DNA of 12,557 bases from NCBI GenBank assembly GCA_015485035.1, contig WFUI01000080.1, positions 1 through 12,557 of the forward strand. The letters run 5' to 3'. The stretch comes from Mariprofundus sp. (GTDB taxonomy: Bacteria > Pseudomonadota > Zetaproteobacteria > Mariprofundales > Mariprofundaceae). Position numbers and translations under genes: made by a program. This document shows, one piece after another, positions 1-6,406 of this stretch. The stretch's first letter is position 1; each line of letters opens with the position of its first letter. The notes below the pieces were generated by a model. It was not told where the DNA came from, made no database searches, and saw nothing but the letters and a program-made list of their open reading frames with translations.

Positions 1-537
1 CTGGGTCATGGTATTGACAAACTCAGAATAAACCAGGTGGACAGCATCAATGTCGCCCTTAATGTACTTCTCGATAGCCAGAGTTACCAAGCCAATGATA
101 TCGGACAGTTCCGGTATATCAGGCACATTCTCGGCAACACCAATAATCGGTGCTCCTATACGACGCATGAACATACCCGCACGGCGCCCTATGGTGAACA
201 CTTCAACATCGACTTCCTGCTGCTTCATCAGTCCGAGAGCTTTTTTCAGCGCATTGGTATTCAAACCGCCACACAGGCCTTTGTCTGTGGTGATGATGAT
301 TACACCGACTTTCCTGATCTCGTCACGTTCAACCAGAAACGGGTGTTTGTATTCCGGATGCGCACTCATCAGGTGCCCGACAACACGCAGAATCCCTTCG
401 GAATAGGCACGTGCAGCCACCACACGATCCTGCGCCTTGCGCATCTTGGAGGCGGCAACCATTTCCATCGCCTTGGTGATTTTACCAGTATTCTGGATCG
501 CCTTGATCTGGTTGCGTATTTCCTTGGCAGAAGCCAT
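1..537 (-). CDS. atpG: F1Fo ATP synthase gamma subunit, N-terminal part (runs off the window edge)
   Basis: The gamma subunit is the central rotor shaft of F1, turning inside the alpha3-beta3 ring and coupling it to the c-ring. The reading frame stays open from the ATG at 537 to base 1 and gives the first 179 residues of a protein usually near 290, so the C-terminal third, including the C-terminal helix of the shaft, lies outside the window. It opens with MASAKEIRNQIKAIQ and continues through TKAMEMVAASKMRKAQ (about 21-36), the conserved N-terminal coiled-coil helix of gamma. The family signature TDKGLCGGLN is at 84-93. An AAGGGA ribosome-binding site sits 8 bases before the start, and only 16 nt separate it from the atpA stop, so it is co-transcribed and translated right after alpha. 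atpD and atpC would be expected next. Nothing looks damaged; the truncation is only the window boundary. Confidence 0.97.
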   Translation of the reverse strand, partial: MASAKEIRNQIKAIQNTGKITKAMEMVAASKMRKAQDRVVAARAYSEGILRVVGHLMSAHPEYKHPFLVERDEIRKVGVIIITTDKGLCGGLNTNALKKALGLMKQQEVDVEVFTIGRRAGMFMRRIGAPIIGVAENVPDIPELSDIIGLVTLAIEKYIKGDIDAVHLVYSEFVNTMTQ

Positions 538-553
538 ATCGAATCCCTTTTAC

Positions 554-2095
554 TTAGTATGTGCCGGTAGATTTAAAGTCTGCCATTGCTTTCTGCAAAC
601 CTTCTTCTACCTGCTCATTCAGTGCCGGCGTTGCATTCAATCCTTCCATCAGCGTGGAGTGTACTGAATTCAAGTTCGCCAGATAGGCTTTTTCAAATGC
701 AACGATCTTGTTTACCTCGACATCATCCAGGTCGCCGTTGTTCAATGCATACAGTATAGCTGTCATTTCAGCCACAGACTGTGGATTGTTCTCATCCTGC
801 TTAAGTACTTCCATGCCGCGTTTGCCGCGTTCAATCTGTTGACGTGTTGCAGCATCAAGATCGGAAGCGAACTGGGCAAATGCAGCCAGTTCACGGTACT
901 GGGCCAGATCCAGACGCAAACCACCACCGACTTTTTTCATCGCCTTGGTTTGTGCTGCACCACCCACTCGGGATACTGACAGGCCGGCATTGATTGCCGG
1001 GCGCTGGCCTGAATTAAACAGACTGGTTTCCAGGAAAATCTGACCGTCCGTAATAGAGATCACATTGGTTGGAACGAATGCAGAGACATCGCCTTCCTGA
1101 GTTTCAATAATTGGCAACGCAGTCAGTGAACCTGTTTTACCTGTCACTTCACCGTTGGTGAATTTTTCAACATATTTCTCGTCAACACGTGAGGCACGTT
1201 CCAGCAAACGCGAATGCAGATAGAACACATCACCAGGATATGCTTCGCGACCCGGAGGGCGACGGAGAATCAGGGAAACCTGGCGATAAGCCCACGCCTG
1301 CTTGGTCAGATCATCATAAACGATCAGTGCATCTTCGCCACGATCGCGGAAATATTCACCCATCGTGCAACCGGCATATGGTGCAATATATTGCAGTGCT
1401 GCAGATTCGGATGCAGATGCAGCCACGATAATGGTGTTATCAAGAGCTCCATGTTCTTTCAGAGTACGCACAACCGTAGCCACGGTGGACGCTTTCTGAC
1501 CAACGGCAACATAGATACAGGTAACACCTGAGTCTTTCTGATTGATGATCGTATCAATCGCAATAGCAGTCTTACCGGTCTGACGGTCACCAATAATCAG
1601 CTCACGCTGGCCGCGCCCAACAGGCACCATGGAGTCAATGGACTTGATGCCGGTTTGCAACGGCTGGTCCACAGATTTACGTTCGATTACGCCCGGAGCA
1701 ATCTTTTCAACAGCATCACTTTCCGTTGTATTAATCGGGCCTTTTCCGTCAATCGGCTGACCCAGTGAGTTTACCACACGACCCTTCAGCTCAGGGCCGA
1801 CCGGAACCTCAAAAATCTTGCCTGTGCATTTAACTTCATCGCCCTCTGACAATGTTGTAAATTCACCGAAAATTACAGCACCAACGCTGTCCTCTTCGAG
1901 ATTGAGCACCATGCCCTTGATGCCATTGCTGAACTCAAGCATTTCACCGGACATCGCGCCGGATAAGCCGTGCACACGCGCTACACCATCGCCAACGGAG
2001 ATGATGCGACCGACATTGGCATCGGCAGCACTGGCTTCAAATCCCTTAATCTGCTCTTTGATGATTGAACTAATTTCTGCGGTATCGAGCTTCAT
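554..2095 (-). CDS. atpA: F1Fo ATP synthase alpha subunit
   Basis: Alpha is the non-catalytic nucleotide-binding subunit of the F1 hexamer in the cytoplasm. It binds ATP structurally and supplies the arginine finger to the catalytic beta sites. The protein is 513 residues, the same length as in E. coli. The P-loop GDRQTGKT is at 169-176, the Walker B-like strand ALIVYDD at about 256-262, the motif [12 protein letters not shown] at 278-289, and the arginine finger is Arg376 in [12 protein letters not shown]. The N-terminal beta-barrel domain covers roughly residues 25-95 and the C-terminal helical domain follows about residue 380. The frame is open upstream to a possible start at 2116, but the ATG at 2095 fits the family N-terminus ([10 protein letters not shown]) and has GAGGAA 6 nt before it. 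It is preceded by an unusually long 112-nt spacer after atpH and followed closely by atpG. Confidence 0.99.
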   Translation of the reverse strand: MKLDTAEISSIIKEQIKGFEASAADANVGRIISVGDGVARVHGLSGAMSGEMLEFSNGIKGMVLNLEEDSVGAVIFGEFTTLSEGDEVKCTGKIFEVPVGPELKGRVVNSLGQPIDGKGPINTTESDAVEKIAPGVIERKSVDQPLQTGIKSIDSMVPVGRGQRELIIGDRQTGKTAIAIDTIINQKDSGVTCIYVAVGQKASTVATVVRTLKEHGALDNTIIVAASASESAALQYIAPYAGCTMGEYFRDRGEDALIVYDDLTKQAWAYRQVSLILRRPPGREAYPGDVFYLHSRLLERASRVDEKYVEKFTNGEVTGKTGSLTALPIIETQEGDVSAFVPTNVISITDGQIFLETSLFNSGQRPAINAGLSVSRVGGAAQTKAMKKVGGGLRLDLAQYRELAAFAQFASDLDAATRQQIERGKRGMEVLKQDENNPQSVAEMTAILYALNNGDLDDVEVNKIVAFEKAYLANLNSVHSTLMEGLNATPALNEQVEEGLQKAMADFKSTGTY

Positions 2096-2207
2096 ATTAT
2101 TTCCTCGAACGCGCATGGATTTTTTTCACACACGATATGCTATCTATCATGGGGTTGAAAAAATCATGCAGGCGCGTAATTTTTTTCATTTCAAATCAGT
2201 CTGTTGC
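2096..2207 (-). other. atpH-atpA intergenic spacer with A/T repeats and a 30-codon frame
   Basis: This 112-nt gap inside the atp operon is longer than any other spacing between the atp genes here (4-nt overlap to 38 nt). The 10-mer TGAAAAAAAT occurs twice on the coding strand (2188-2179 and 2128-2119), exactly 60 nt apart. The arm TTTTTTCA (2163-2156) lies between them and can pair over 8 bp with either copy, giving two mutually exclusive A/U hairpins; the second ends 15 nt before the atpA ribosome-binding site. A small frame from ATG 2189 to TAA 2097 codes for 30 lysine-rich residues and stops one base before the atpA start, but has no clear ribosome-binding site. I see no convincing promoter: the best candidates have poor -10 matches. 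A role in translation or mRNA processing is inference only. Confidence 0.5.
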
Positions 2208-2732
2208 TTACGATGCCAAAACACGGCGCAAGCCGTCCAGCTTCGTACGCAACGAATAGTCTATTTTACGGTCTCCAATGCGAACAACCATACCACCCAG
2301 GATGGACTGGTCTTCTGACACTGAAAGACTCACTTTTTTACCAGTGGCAGCCGCCAGAGCTTTGGACAACTTATCCTGTGTAGCCTTATTGATTGCAGTG
2401 GCAACAGTGACTTCTGCATCCACCTGACTTTCAGCCTGATGGATCATCGTTTCAACCTGTGAATTGATTTCAGGCAGCAAGGTCGCTTTGTTGCGCTCCG
2501 CCAGCATCATCACCAGCCGATCGACTTCAGCATTCACCTTGCCACCGGCAGCTTCAACGATAACATTACGTTTCAGTTCGGCGGGATACTCAGGAGATGA
2601 AAGCACCGCATTGACTTCGTCATTGGCAGCTACCGCAGCTACTTTGGCAAGATCATTCTGAATCTTGCACCCTTCATTGATCAACTCAAACAGGGCCGAT
2701 GCGTAACGGCGTGAAATCTGCGAAGTACTCAT
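2208..2732 (-). CDS. atpH: F1Fo ATP synthase delta subunit
   Basis: Delta (OSCP in mitochondria) caps the F1 hexamer and ties it to the peripheral stalk b dimer, holding the stator still during rotation. The 174-residue length is normal (E. coli 177). The N-terminal six-helix domain begins with SRRYASALFELI (about 8-19), the typical family opening. The C-terminal domain ends with the conserved GGMVVRIGDRKIDYS motif (about 145-159) followed by a leucine-rich helix. The start ATG overlaps the atpF stop as ATGA (bases 2729-2732), which indicates translational coupling and supports this start. It is followed by the 112-nt spacer before atpA. Nothing is missing from the family core. Confidence 0.98.
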   Translation of the reverse strand: MSTSQISRRYASALFELINEGCKIQNDLAKVAAVAANDEVNAVLSSPEYPAELKRNVIVEAAGGKVNAEVDRLVMMLAERNKATLLPEINSQVETMIHQAESQVDAEVTVATAINKATQDKLSKALAAATGKKVSLSVSEDQSILGGMVVRIGDRKIDYSLRTKLDGLRRVLAS

Positions 2733-3211
2733 GCGTTACCAAATCCGGTACTGACAATACCGTCAATCAGCTTGGCATGACGCTTGGCATCCAGTTCGGC
2801 CTCAACCACGCGTTCCGCTGCAAGCATGGCAATATCAGCCACTTCTTCCCGCAGAATCTGACGCGCACGTCCCAGTTCGGCATTTACTTCTTCACGAGCT
2901 GCATCGATGATGCCTTCTGCATCCGAACGCGCTCTCAGCACAGCCTCTTCACCAATCTCGGCGGCACGCTTCTCAGCGGAAGCCAGGATATCGGCCGCTC
3001 TGGCACGAGCCTCTTTCATTTGCTCAGCAATTTCTGCTTCAGCTTTTGCTCTGGCTTCCATACCGGCATCTGCAGCAGCCAGTCCGTCAGCAATCTTTTG
3101 CGCGCGGGCTTCCATCAGCTCGGACATCGGTCCGTACAGATGTTTCCGCATCAGATACACCAGCGTCAGGAAAACCACAATCTGACCGATAAATGTCAGG
3201 TCAATACTCAT
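2729..3211 (-). CDS. atpF: F1Fo ATP synthase b subunit
   Basis: The b subunit forms the peripheral stalk of the synthase as a dimer. An N-terminal membrane anchor sits next to subunit a and a long helical stalk reaches up to delta and alpha. The protein has 160 residues (E. coli 156). Residues about 5-22 are a single hydrophobic membrane segment (LTFIGQIVVFLTLVYLM). From about 30 to 145 it is alanine- and charge-rich with no proline, as expected for the right-handed coiled coil. The start is clear: a full AGGAGGT ribosome-binding site lies just before the ATG. The stop overlaps the atpH start by four bases. Only one b-type gene is seen, so there is no b/b' pair as in many alphaproteobacteria and cyanobacteria; this is consistent with a homodimeric stalk. 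Confidence 0.98.
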   Translation of the reverse strand: MSIDLTFIGQIVVFLTLVYLMRKHLYGPMSELMEARAQKIADGLAAADAGMEARAKAEAEIAEQMKEARARAADILASAEKRAAEIGEEAVLRARSDAEGIIDAAREEVNAELGRARQILREEVADIAMLAAERVVEAELDAKRHAKLIDGIVSTGFGNA

Positions 3212-3245
3212 ACGACCTCCTCTTTAGTTCGTTGTTCTTTTTCAA

Positions 3246-3500
3246 TTAGCCCAGGAACGGGTTGGCGAACAGGAACCACAGAGCGAATGCCATGATGATG
3301 AACGGAAATGATTCCATCAAACCTGCAAAGATGAACATGTTAAACATCAACTGTGGGCGCATTTCTGGCTGACGGGAAATGCCTTCCAGAGTTTTTGAGC
3401 AGATGAGACCCCAGCCAATTGCAGAACCAAGGCCTGCAGCAGCAAGAATGACACCGACTGAAATAGCAGATGCAGCTGTAATGATAGTTGTAGCGTCCAT
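3246..3500 (-). CDS. atpE: F1Fo ATP synthase c subunit (proteolipid)
   Basis: Copies of this 84-residue hairpin protein form the membrane rotor ring, each carrying one ion across the membrane. Helix 1 is about residues 7-38 with the glycine-rich packing motif (Gly25, Ala27, Gly29, Gly31). The polar loop RQPE is at 43-46, and helix 2 is about 50-79 ending in FANPF. The ion carrier is Glu63 within GLMESFPF, whereas E. coli uses Asp61. Compared by eye with the sodium-binding c subunit of Ilyobacter, the Gln of helix 1 is replaced by Trp30 and the Tyr after the Glu by Ile68, while the Ser next to the Glu (Ser64) is kept. This favours proton over sodium coupling, by inference. Pro66, three residues after the carboxylate, matches E. 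coli Pro64. An AAGGAG site precedes the ATG. Confidence 0.98.
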   Translation of the reverse strand: MDATTIITAASAISVGVILAAAGLGSAIGWGLICSKTLEGISRQPEMRPQLMFNMFIFAGLMESFPFIIMAFALWFLFANPFLG

Positions 3501-3528
3501 ATTTATATACTCCTTTCGTTATAAATAA

Positions 3529-4350
3529 TTAGTGTTCAACTGGCTGGTGCGCAATGGATAAATACACCACAGTCAGAATCATGAAAATAAATGCCTGCAA
3601 CAGGCCTATAAACAGATGGAAGATCGTCCACCCCAGGCCAATAACAAAACCGGCCGCCATTCCTACCGCACCACCACCGAGAAGCAGGAATGCAATCAGC
3701 AGGAAAATTACTTCGCCGGCAAACATATTACCGAACAGTCGGAAGGAAAGGCTCAATGGCTTGGCCACTTCTTCAACCACTTTGAGTATCAGATTAATCG
3801 GCATCACGATTGGCTTCAGGAAGCCGGGAACCAGATTGGTAAACGGCTCCATGACGAGCTCTTTCATAAAGTGAACCGGCTTGAGCTTGAACTCGTAATA
3901 CAGAACCAAAGCAAATACGGACACCGCCATCGCAGCCGGCAGATTCAAATCATTGGTGGGCACAGGTCGGAAATGTTCGACTCCGAACAGGTGAGCAATA
4001 TTGCCGATCAGGAATGCCGGCAAAATATCAATGGTATTAACCAGAGCGATAAACACAAAGATGGTAAATGCAAGCGGAGCAATCAACGGATTGTTAACCG
4101 GGAAGTTATCCTTCACCGTGTCATCAATAAAGCCAACTACCGACTCCATAAAGTTCTGGGCACCGCTTGGAGCCCCTTCAACCAGCCTGCCCTTCAGCCA
4201 TAGCGCAAATATAAACATGCCTCCAGCCACTACAATCGAAACAAGCATGGTATCCAAATGAATTTGCATAAACGGATTGGACTCATCAAACTTGAGGGTC
4301 CAGTAATGCAGATGACCTGCAATTCCGCCTTCGTGACTCTGCTCAGCCAA
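3529..4350 (-). CDS. atpB: F1Fo ATP synthase a subunit, TTG start
   Basis: Subunit a is the stator membrane protein with the two half-channels that lead protons to and from the c-ring. The family motif is present: AKPLSLSFRLFGNMFAGE at about 196-213, with the essential Arg204 (E. coli Arg210) and Glu213 (E. coli Glu219). His245 (in WTIFHLF) and Gln252 (in LLQAF) match the other polar channel residues. Five to six hydrophobic segments are visible. With a TTG start at 4350 the protein is 273 residues, close to the 271 of E. coli. That TTG has AAGGAG six bases upstream. The frame is open further upstream to 4611, but that part runs through atpI out of frame and is not protein-like. The first in-frame ATG (4269) has no ribosome-binding site and would cut off the normal N-terminus. 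Confidence 0.95.
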   Translation of the reverse strand: MAEQSHEGGIAGHLHYWTLKFDESNPFMQIHLDTMLVSIVVAGGMFIFALWLKGRLVEGAPSGAQNFMESVVGFIDDTVKDNFPVNNPLIAPLAFTIFVFIALVNTIDILPAFLIGNIAHLFGVEHFRPVPTNDLNLPAAMAVSVFALVLYYEFKLKPVHFMKELVMEPFTNLVPGFLKPIVMPINLILKVVEEVAKPLSLSFRLFGNMFAGEVIFLLIAFLLLGGGAVGMAAGFVIGLGWTIFHLFIGLLQAFIFMILTVVYLSIAHQPVEH

Positions 4351-4356
4351 AACCGT

Positions 4357-4362
4357 CTCCTT
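4357..4362 (-). promoter_or_regulatory. Ribosome-binding site that decides the atpB TTG start
   Basis: On the coding strand AAGGAG lies here with a 6-nt spacer (ACGGTT) to TTG at 4350. No ATG or GTG in the atpB frame lies at a suitable distance. An ATG at 4375 is out of frame and reads only 10 codons before a stop just inside atpB, so it cannot be the gene start. Confidence 0.85.
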
Positions 4363-4388
4363 GGTATTCTTCCATAATCTTGATTGCA

Positions 4389-4763
4389 CTAAACACTGTT
4401 CTTTCCAAACAAACGCAGCGCCGATATGAATACAACCGCCTGCGCTACAAACATCCCTGCCGCAACCAGAAGCAGGTGAAACCCGATCAGATGCGCCAGC
4501 ACCAAGCCTGCTATCAACGCTATAAACCGGACCGCGGCCCCTGCATACAGAGATCGCTGACTGGACTCTACACTCAGCCCGCTGGTTTTCTCGAATCGCT
4601 TCGCCAACCACCAGCCATTTACCGCCATCATCAGCACGCCAAAGAAAAAGGATATGCCGTATAACATCTGACCAATAGATACGAGTGCAAAAAAACCGAA
4701 TACACCAAACATTAACTGCTGTCTTAAAATACTTCTCAAGGCAGCGTCATTTTTCAGTGACAT
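4389..4763 (-). CDS. atpI: ATP synthase accessory protein AtpI
   Basis: AtpI is the small membrane protein commonly found first in bacterial atp operons. It is thought to help c-ring assembly and is not a part of the finished enzyme. The 124-residue protein has about four hydrophobic segments (about 18-36, 38-54, 73-92 and 94-115), with a basic stretch after the second (AKRFEKTSG). The sequence is poorly conserved in this family, so the call rests on size, hydropathy and its position immediately before atpB. The ATG at 4763 is chosen with GAGGG upstream; a TTG directly before it could add one residue. It is the first gene of the operon, about 65 nt downstream of the predicted transcription start, and is separated from atpB by 38 nt. 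Confidence 0.87.
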   Translation of the reverse strand: MSLKNDAALRSILRQQLMFGVFGFFALVSIGQMLYGISFFFGVLMMAVNGWWLAKRFEKTSGLSVESSQRSLYAGAAVRFIALIAGLVLAHLIGFHLLLVAAGMFVAQAVVFISALRLFGKNSV

Positions 4764-4770
4764 CAAGCCC

Positions 4771-4812
4771 TCAGCCGAATGAAATGAGACTTGGTTGCAT
4801 GCTTATTCCCAT
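4771..4812 (-). other. Possible leader mini-ORF (13 codons) in the atp 5' UTR
   Basis: Within the predicted atp leader an ATG at 4812 opens a frame coding for MGISMQPSLISFG and stops at TGA 4771, inside the atpI ribosome-binding region. The octamer GCTGAGGG occurs directly before this ATG (4821-4814) and again before atpI (4775-4768). The first copy abuts the ATG with almost no spacer, which is poor for initiation. It may be chance; there is no codon-bias or homology evidence. Confidence 0.25.
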
Positions 4813-4834
4813 CCCCTCAGCTTGTGCGAGGCGC

Positions 4835-4863
4835 ATTGTAGCGGCGTGTTCGTCCGTTTTCAA
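4835..4863 (-). promoter_or_regulatory. Predicted sigma70-type promoter of the atp operon
   Basis: On the minus strand TTGAAA (4863-4858) is followed after exactly 17 nt by TACAAT (4840-4835). These match the -35 and -10 consensus at 5 of 6 positions each. Transcription would start near 4828 and leave a leader of about 65 nt before atpI. The position between nuoN and the first atp gene is where an atp promoter is expected. Confidence 0.82.
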
Positions 4864-4930
4864 CCGCATTTTTTGCCCGTCCATTTTTTTCAGCTTAATA
4901 CTGATCGCTATCCAGCAACAAAATAAGCGC

Positions 4931-6394
4931 CTATACCAATCCGGCCAATGCCTGCTTGCATAAATCCATCAATGGATCCGGATAAATACCCAGGGCCACT
5001 ACTGCAAGTGCCATGACCACGACTGTTGTCTGCATGGCTCGACTCTCTACCAGATTAAACGCCACTCGCTCTGGATCAAAATAAATATATTTCACAACGC
5101 GAATATAATAAAAGGCGCCGACTGCAGAGAACAAAAGTGCGTACAACACCAGGTACAAATGGCCTGCCTCTACAGCAGCGATAAACACCGCATACTTGGC
5201 CCAGAACCCGGCCAGGAACGGAATCCCGCCAAGCGAAAACATAAATATCGCCATGGCCAGCGCATAACCGGGTCGCACTTTGGACAAACCGGCAAAATCA
5301 TCCAGCAATTCACCCTGAATGCCTTCTCTGCGCATCATAATGATAATGGCAAATACACCCATGGTCATGACCAGATAAATAGACAGATAAACCAGAATAC
5401 CGGCGTATCCGTCGGCATTGCCTGCAATCACACCAAGAATCACAAAACCAACATGACCAACCGTTGAATAAGCCAGCATGCGTTTGATATTGCGCTGGGC
5501 GATGGCTGCCAGGTTTCCTACTGCCATCGTCAATATCGCCATACCTGTAAGAATTGCTGTATATTCAACTTGTACGGCCGGCAATGCATCCACCATCACA
5601 CGGATGATGATAGCAAATCCGGCCACCTTGGGTGCAACCGACATAAATGCGGTGATTGGTGTAGGTGCACCTTCATAAGCATCCGGCGTCCACATATGGA
5701 AAGGTGCCAGTGAAATTTTAAACCCAAGGCCAGCCAACAGAAATACCAGCCCAAGCAGAACGGCACTGCGTGCATTGCTATCGGAAGCTGCCAGCGCATT
5801 GCCCACCTCAACAAAATCAAAACTGCCGGTGACGCCATACAAAAAGGTGATGCCATAGAGCAGCATTGCCGAAGAAAGTGATCCCAGAATAAAATACTTG
5901 AGTGCTGCTTCATTGGCACGAAGCACTTCACGCTGATAAGCCACCAGCACATACACACTCAAAGCCATCAACTCCATACCAAGGTACATGATGATAAAAT
6001 TGGTTGCGGATACCATTAACATCATACCCAACATGGCAAACAGCATCAGCACATAGTACTCACCGATATTTTCCTCATCTTTCATATAATCAATAGAAAT
6101 CACCATCGCAACAGCTGTGGCAACATAGATTAACAATTTACAATATGCTGAAAACGGATCAAATACGAAGAAACCATAAAATGCATGAACAGTTTCACCC
6201 GACGATAACTGCAATGTGGCAAATGCAGCGATCACGATAGATATAATTGCCAGATAAGCTGTCCACACCTTGTTCTCTCTGGATATAAAAAGATCAACCA
6301 GCAACAACGCCATAGCCAGCACGGCCACAATCATTTCAGGCAGCAGGACGATCAGATGATCTGGAAACGGAAACGGGAATGTCACATTAGCCAT
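4931..6394 (-). CDS. nuoN: NADH-quinone oxidoreductase subunit N
   Basis: NuoN is one of three antiporter-like membrane subunits that form the proton-pumping arm of complex I. The protein has 487 residues (E. coli 485) and a long series of hydrophobic helices. Expected charged residues of the proton channel are visible: Glu141 in IMYLGMELMALSVYV, Lys226 in LAGLGFKISLAPFHMW, and Lys256 in SVAPKVAGF. The family motif MWTPDAYEGAPTPITAF (about 234-250) is intact. The ATG has GAAGGAAG upstream, and part of this site is formed by the nuoM stop region, only 12 nt away. It is the last gene of the nuo operon. No intrinsic terminator is visible after it; the 67-nt gap to the atp -35 box has only A-rich, not U-rich, runs in the transcript. 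Confidence 0.98.
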   Translation of the reverse strand: MANVTFPFPFPDHLIVLLPEMIVAVLAMALLLVDLFISRENKVWTAYLAIISIVIAAFATLQLSSGETVHAFYGFFVFDPFSAYCKLLIYVATAVAMVISIDYMKDEENIGEYYVLMLFAMLGMMLMVSATNFIIMYLGMELMALSVYVLVAYQREVLRANEAALKYFILGSLSSAMLLYGITFLYGVTGSFDFVEVGNALAASDSNARSAVLLGLVFLLAGLGFKISLAPFHMWTPDAYEGAPTPITAFMSVAPKVAGFAIIIRVMVDALPAVQVEYTAILTGMAILTMAVGNLAAIAQRNIKRMLAYSTVGHVGFVILGVIAGNADGYAGILVYLSIYLVMTMGVFAIIIMMRREGIQGELLDDFAGLSKVRPGYALAMAIFMFSLGGIPFLAGFWAKYAVFIAAVEAGHLYLVLYALLFSAVGAFYYIRVVKYIYFDPERVAFNLVESRAMQTTVVVMALAVVALGIYPDPLMDLCKQALAGLV

Positions 6395-6406
6395 GATTTA
6401 CTTCCT

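Noticed and set aside
37..570. Plus-strand 177-codon open frame over atpG and the start of the atpA gap
   Set aside because: It is antisense to the clearly conserved gamma subunit, has His- and Arg-rich composition typical of shadow frames, and no ribosome-binding site was evident.
2120..2194. Possible internal promoter for atpA in the atpH-atpA spacer
   Set aside because: TTGAAA at 2194-2189 has no -10 match better than 2 of 6 at 17-18 nt spacing, and TTTCAA with TATCGT matches only 3 and 4 of 6. This is too weak in an A/T-rich spacer.
3616..4203. Plus-strand 195-codon open frame opposite atpB
   Set aside because: It mirrors atpB codons; the protein is rich in Gln, Asn, His and Arg, with no recognisable domain, as expected for an antisense shadow.
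4343..4375. 10-codon mini-frame overlapping the atpB start
   Set aside because: It has no ribosome-binding site and contains the atpB ribosome-binding region; it is most likely chance and useful only as a caution for start calling.
4351..4611. N-terminal extension of the atpB frame of 87 codons
   Set aside because: It lies within atpI in another frame, its sequence is Cys- and Arg-rich and unlike any AtpB N-terminus, and a good ribosome-binding site marks the TTG at 4350.
4864..4930. Intrinsic terminator after nuoN
   Set aside because: The GCTTA/TAAGC repeat is only 5 bp with a long loop, and it is followed by A rather than U in the transcript.
5596..5958. Minus-strand 120-codon frame inside nuoN
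   Set aside because: It is an out-of-frame reading of nuoN with Cys/Trp/His-rich composition, while the nuoN frame itself is fully conserved across the same bases.
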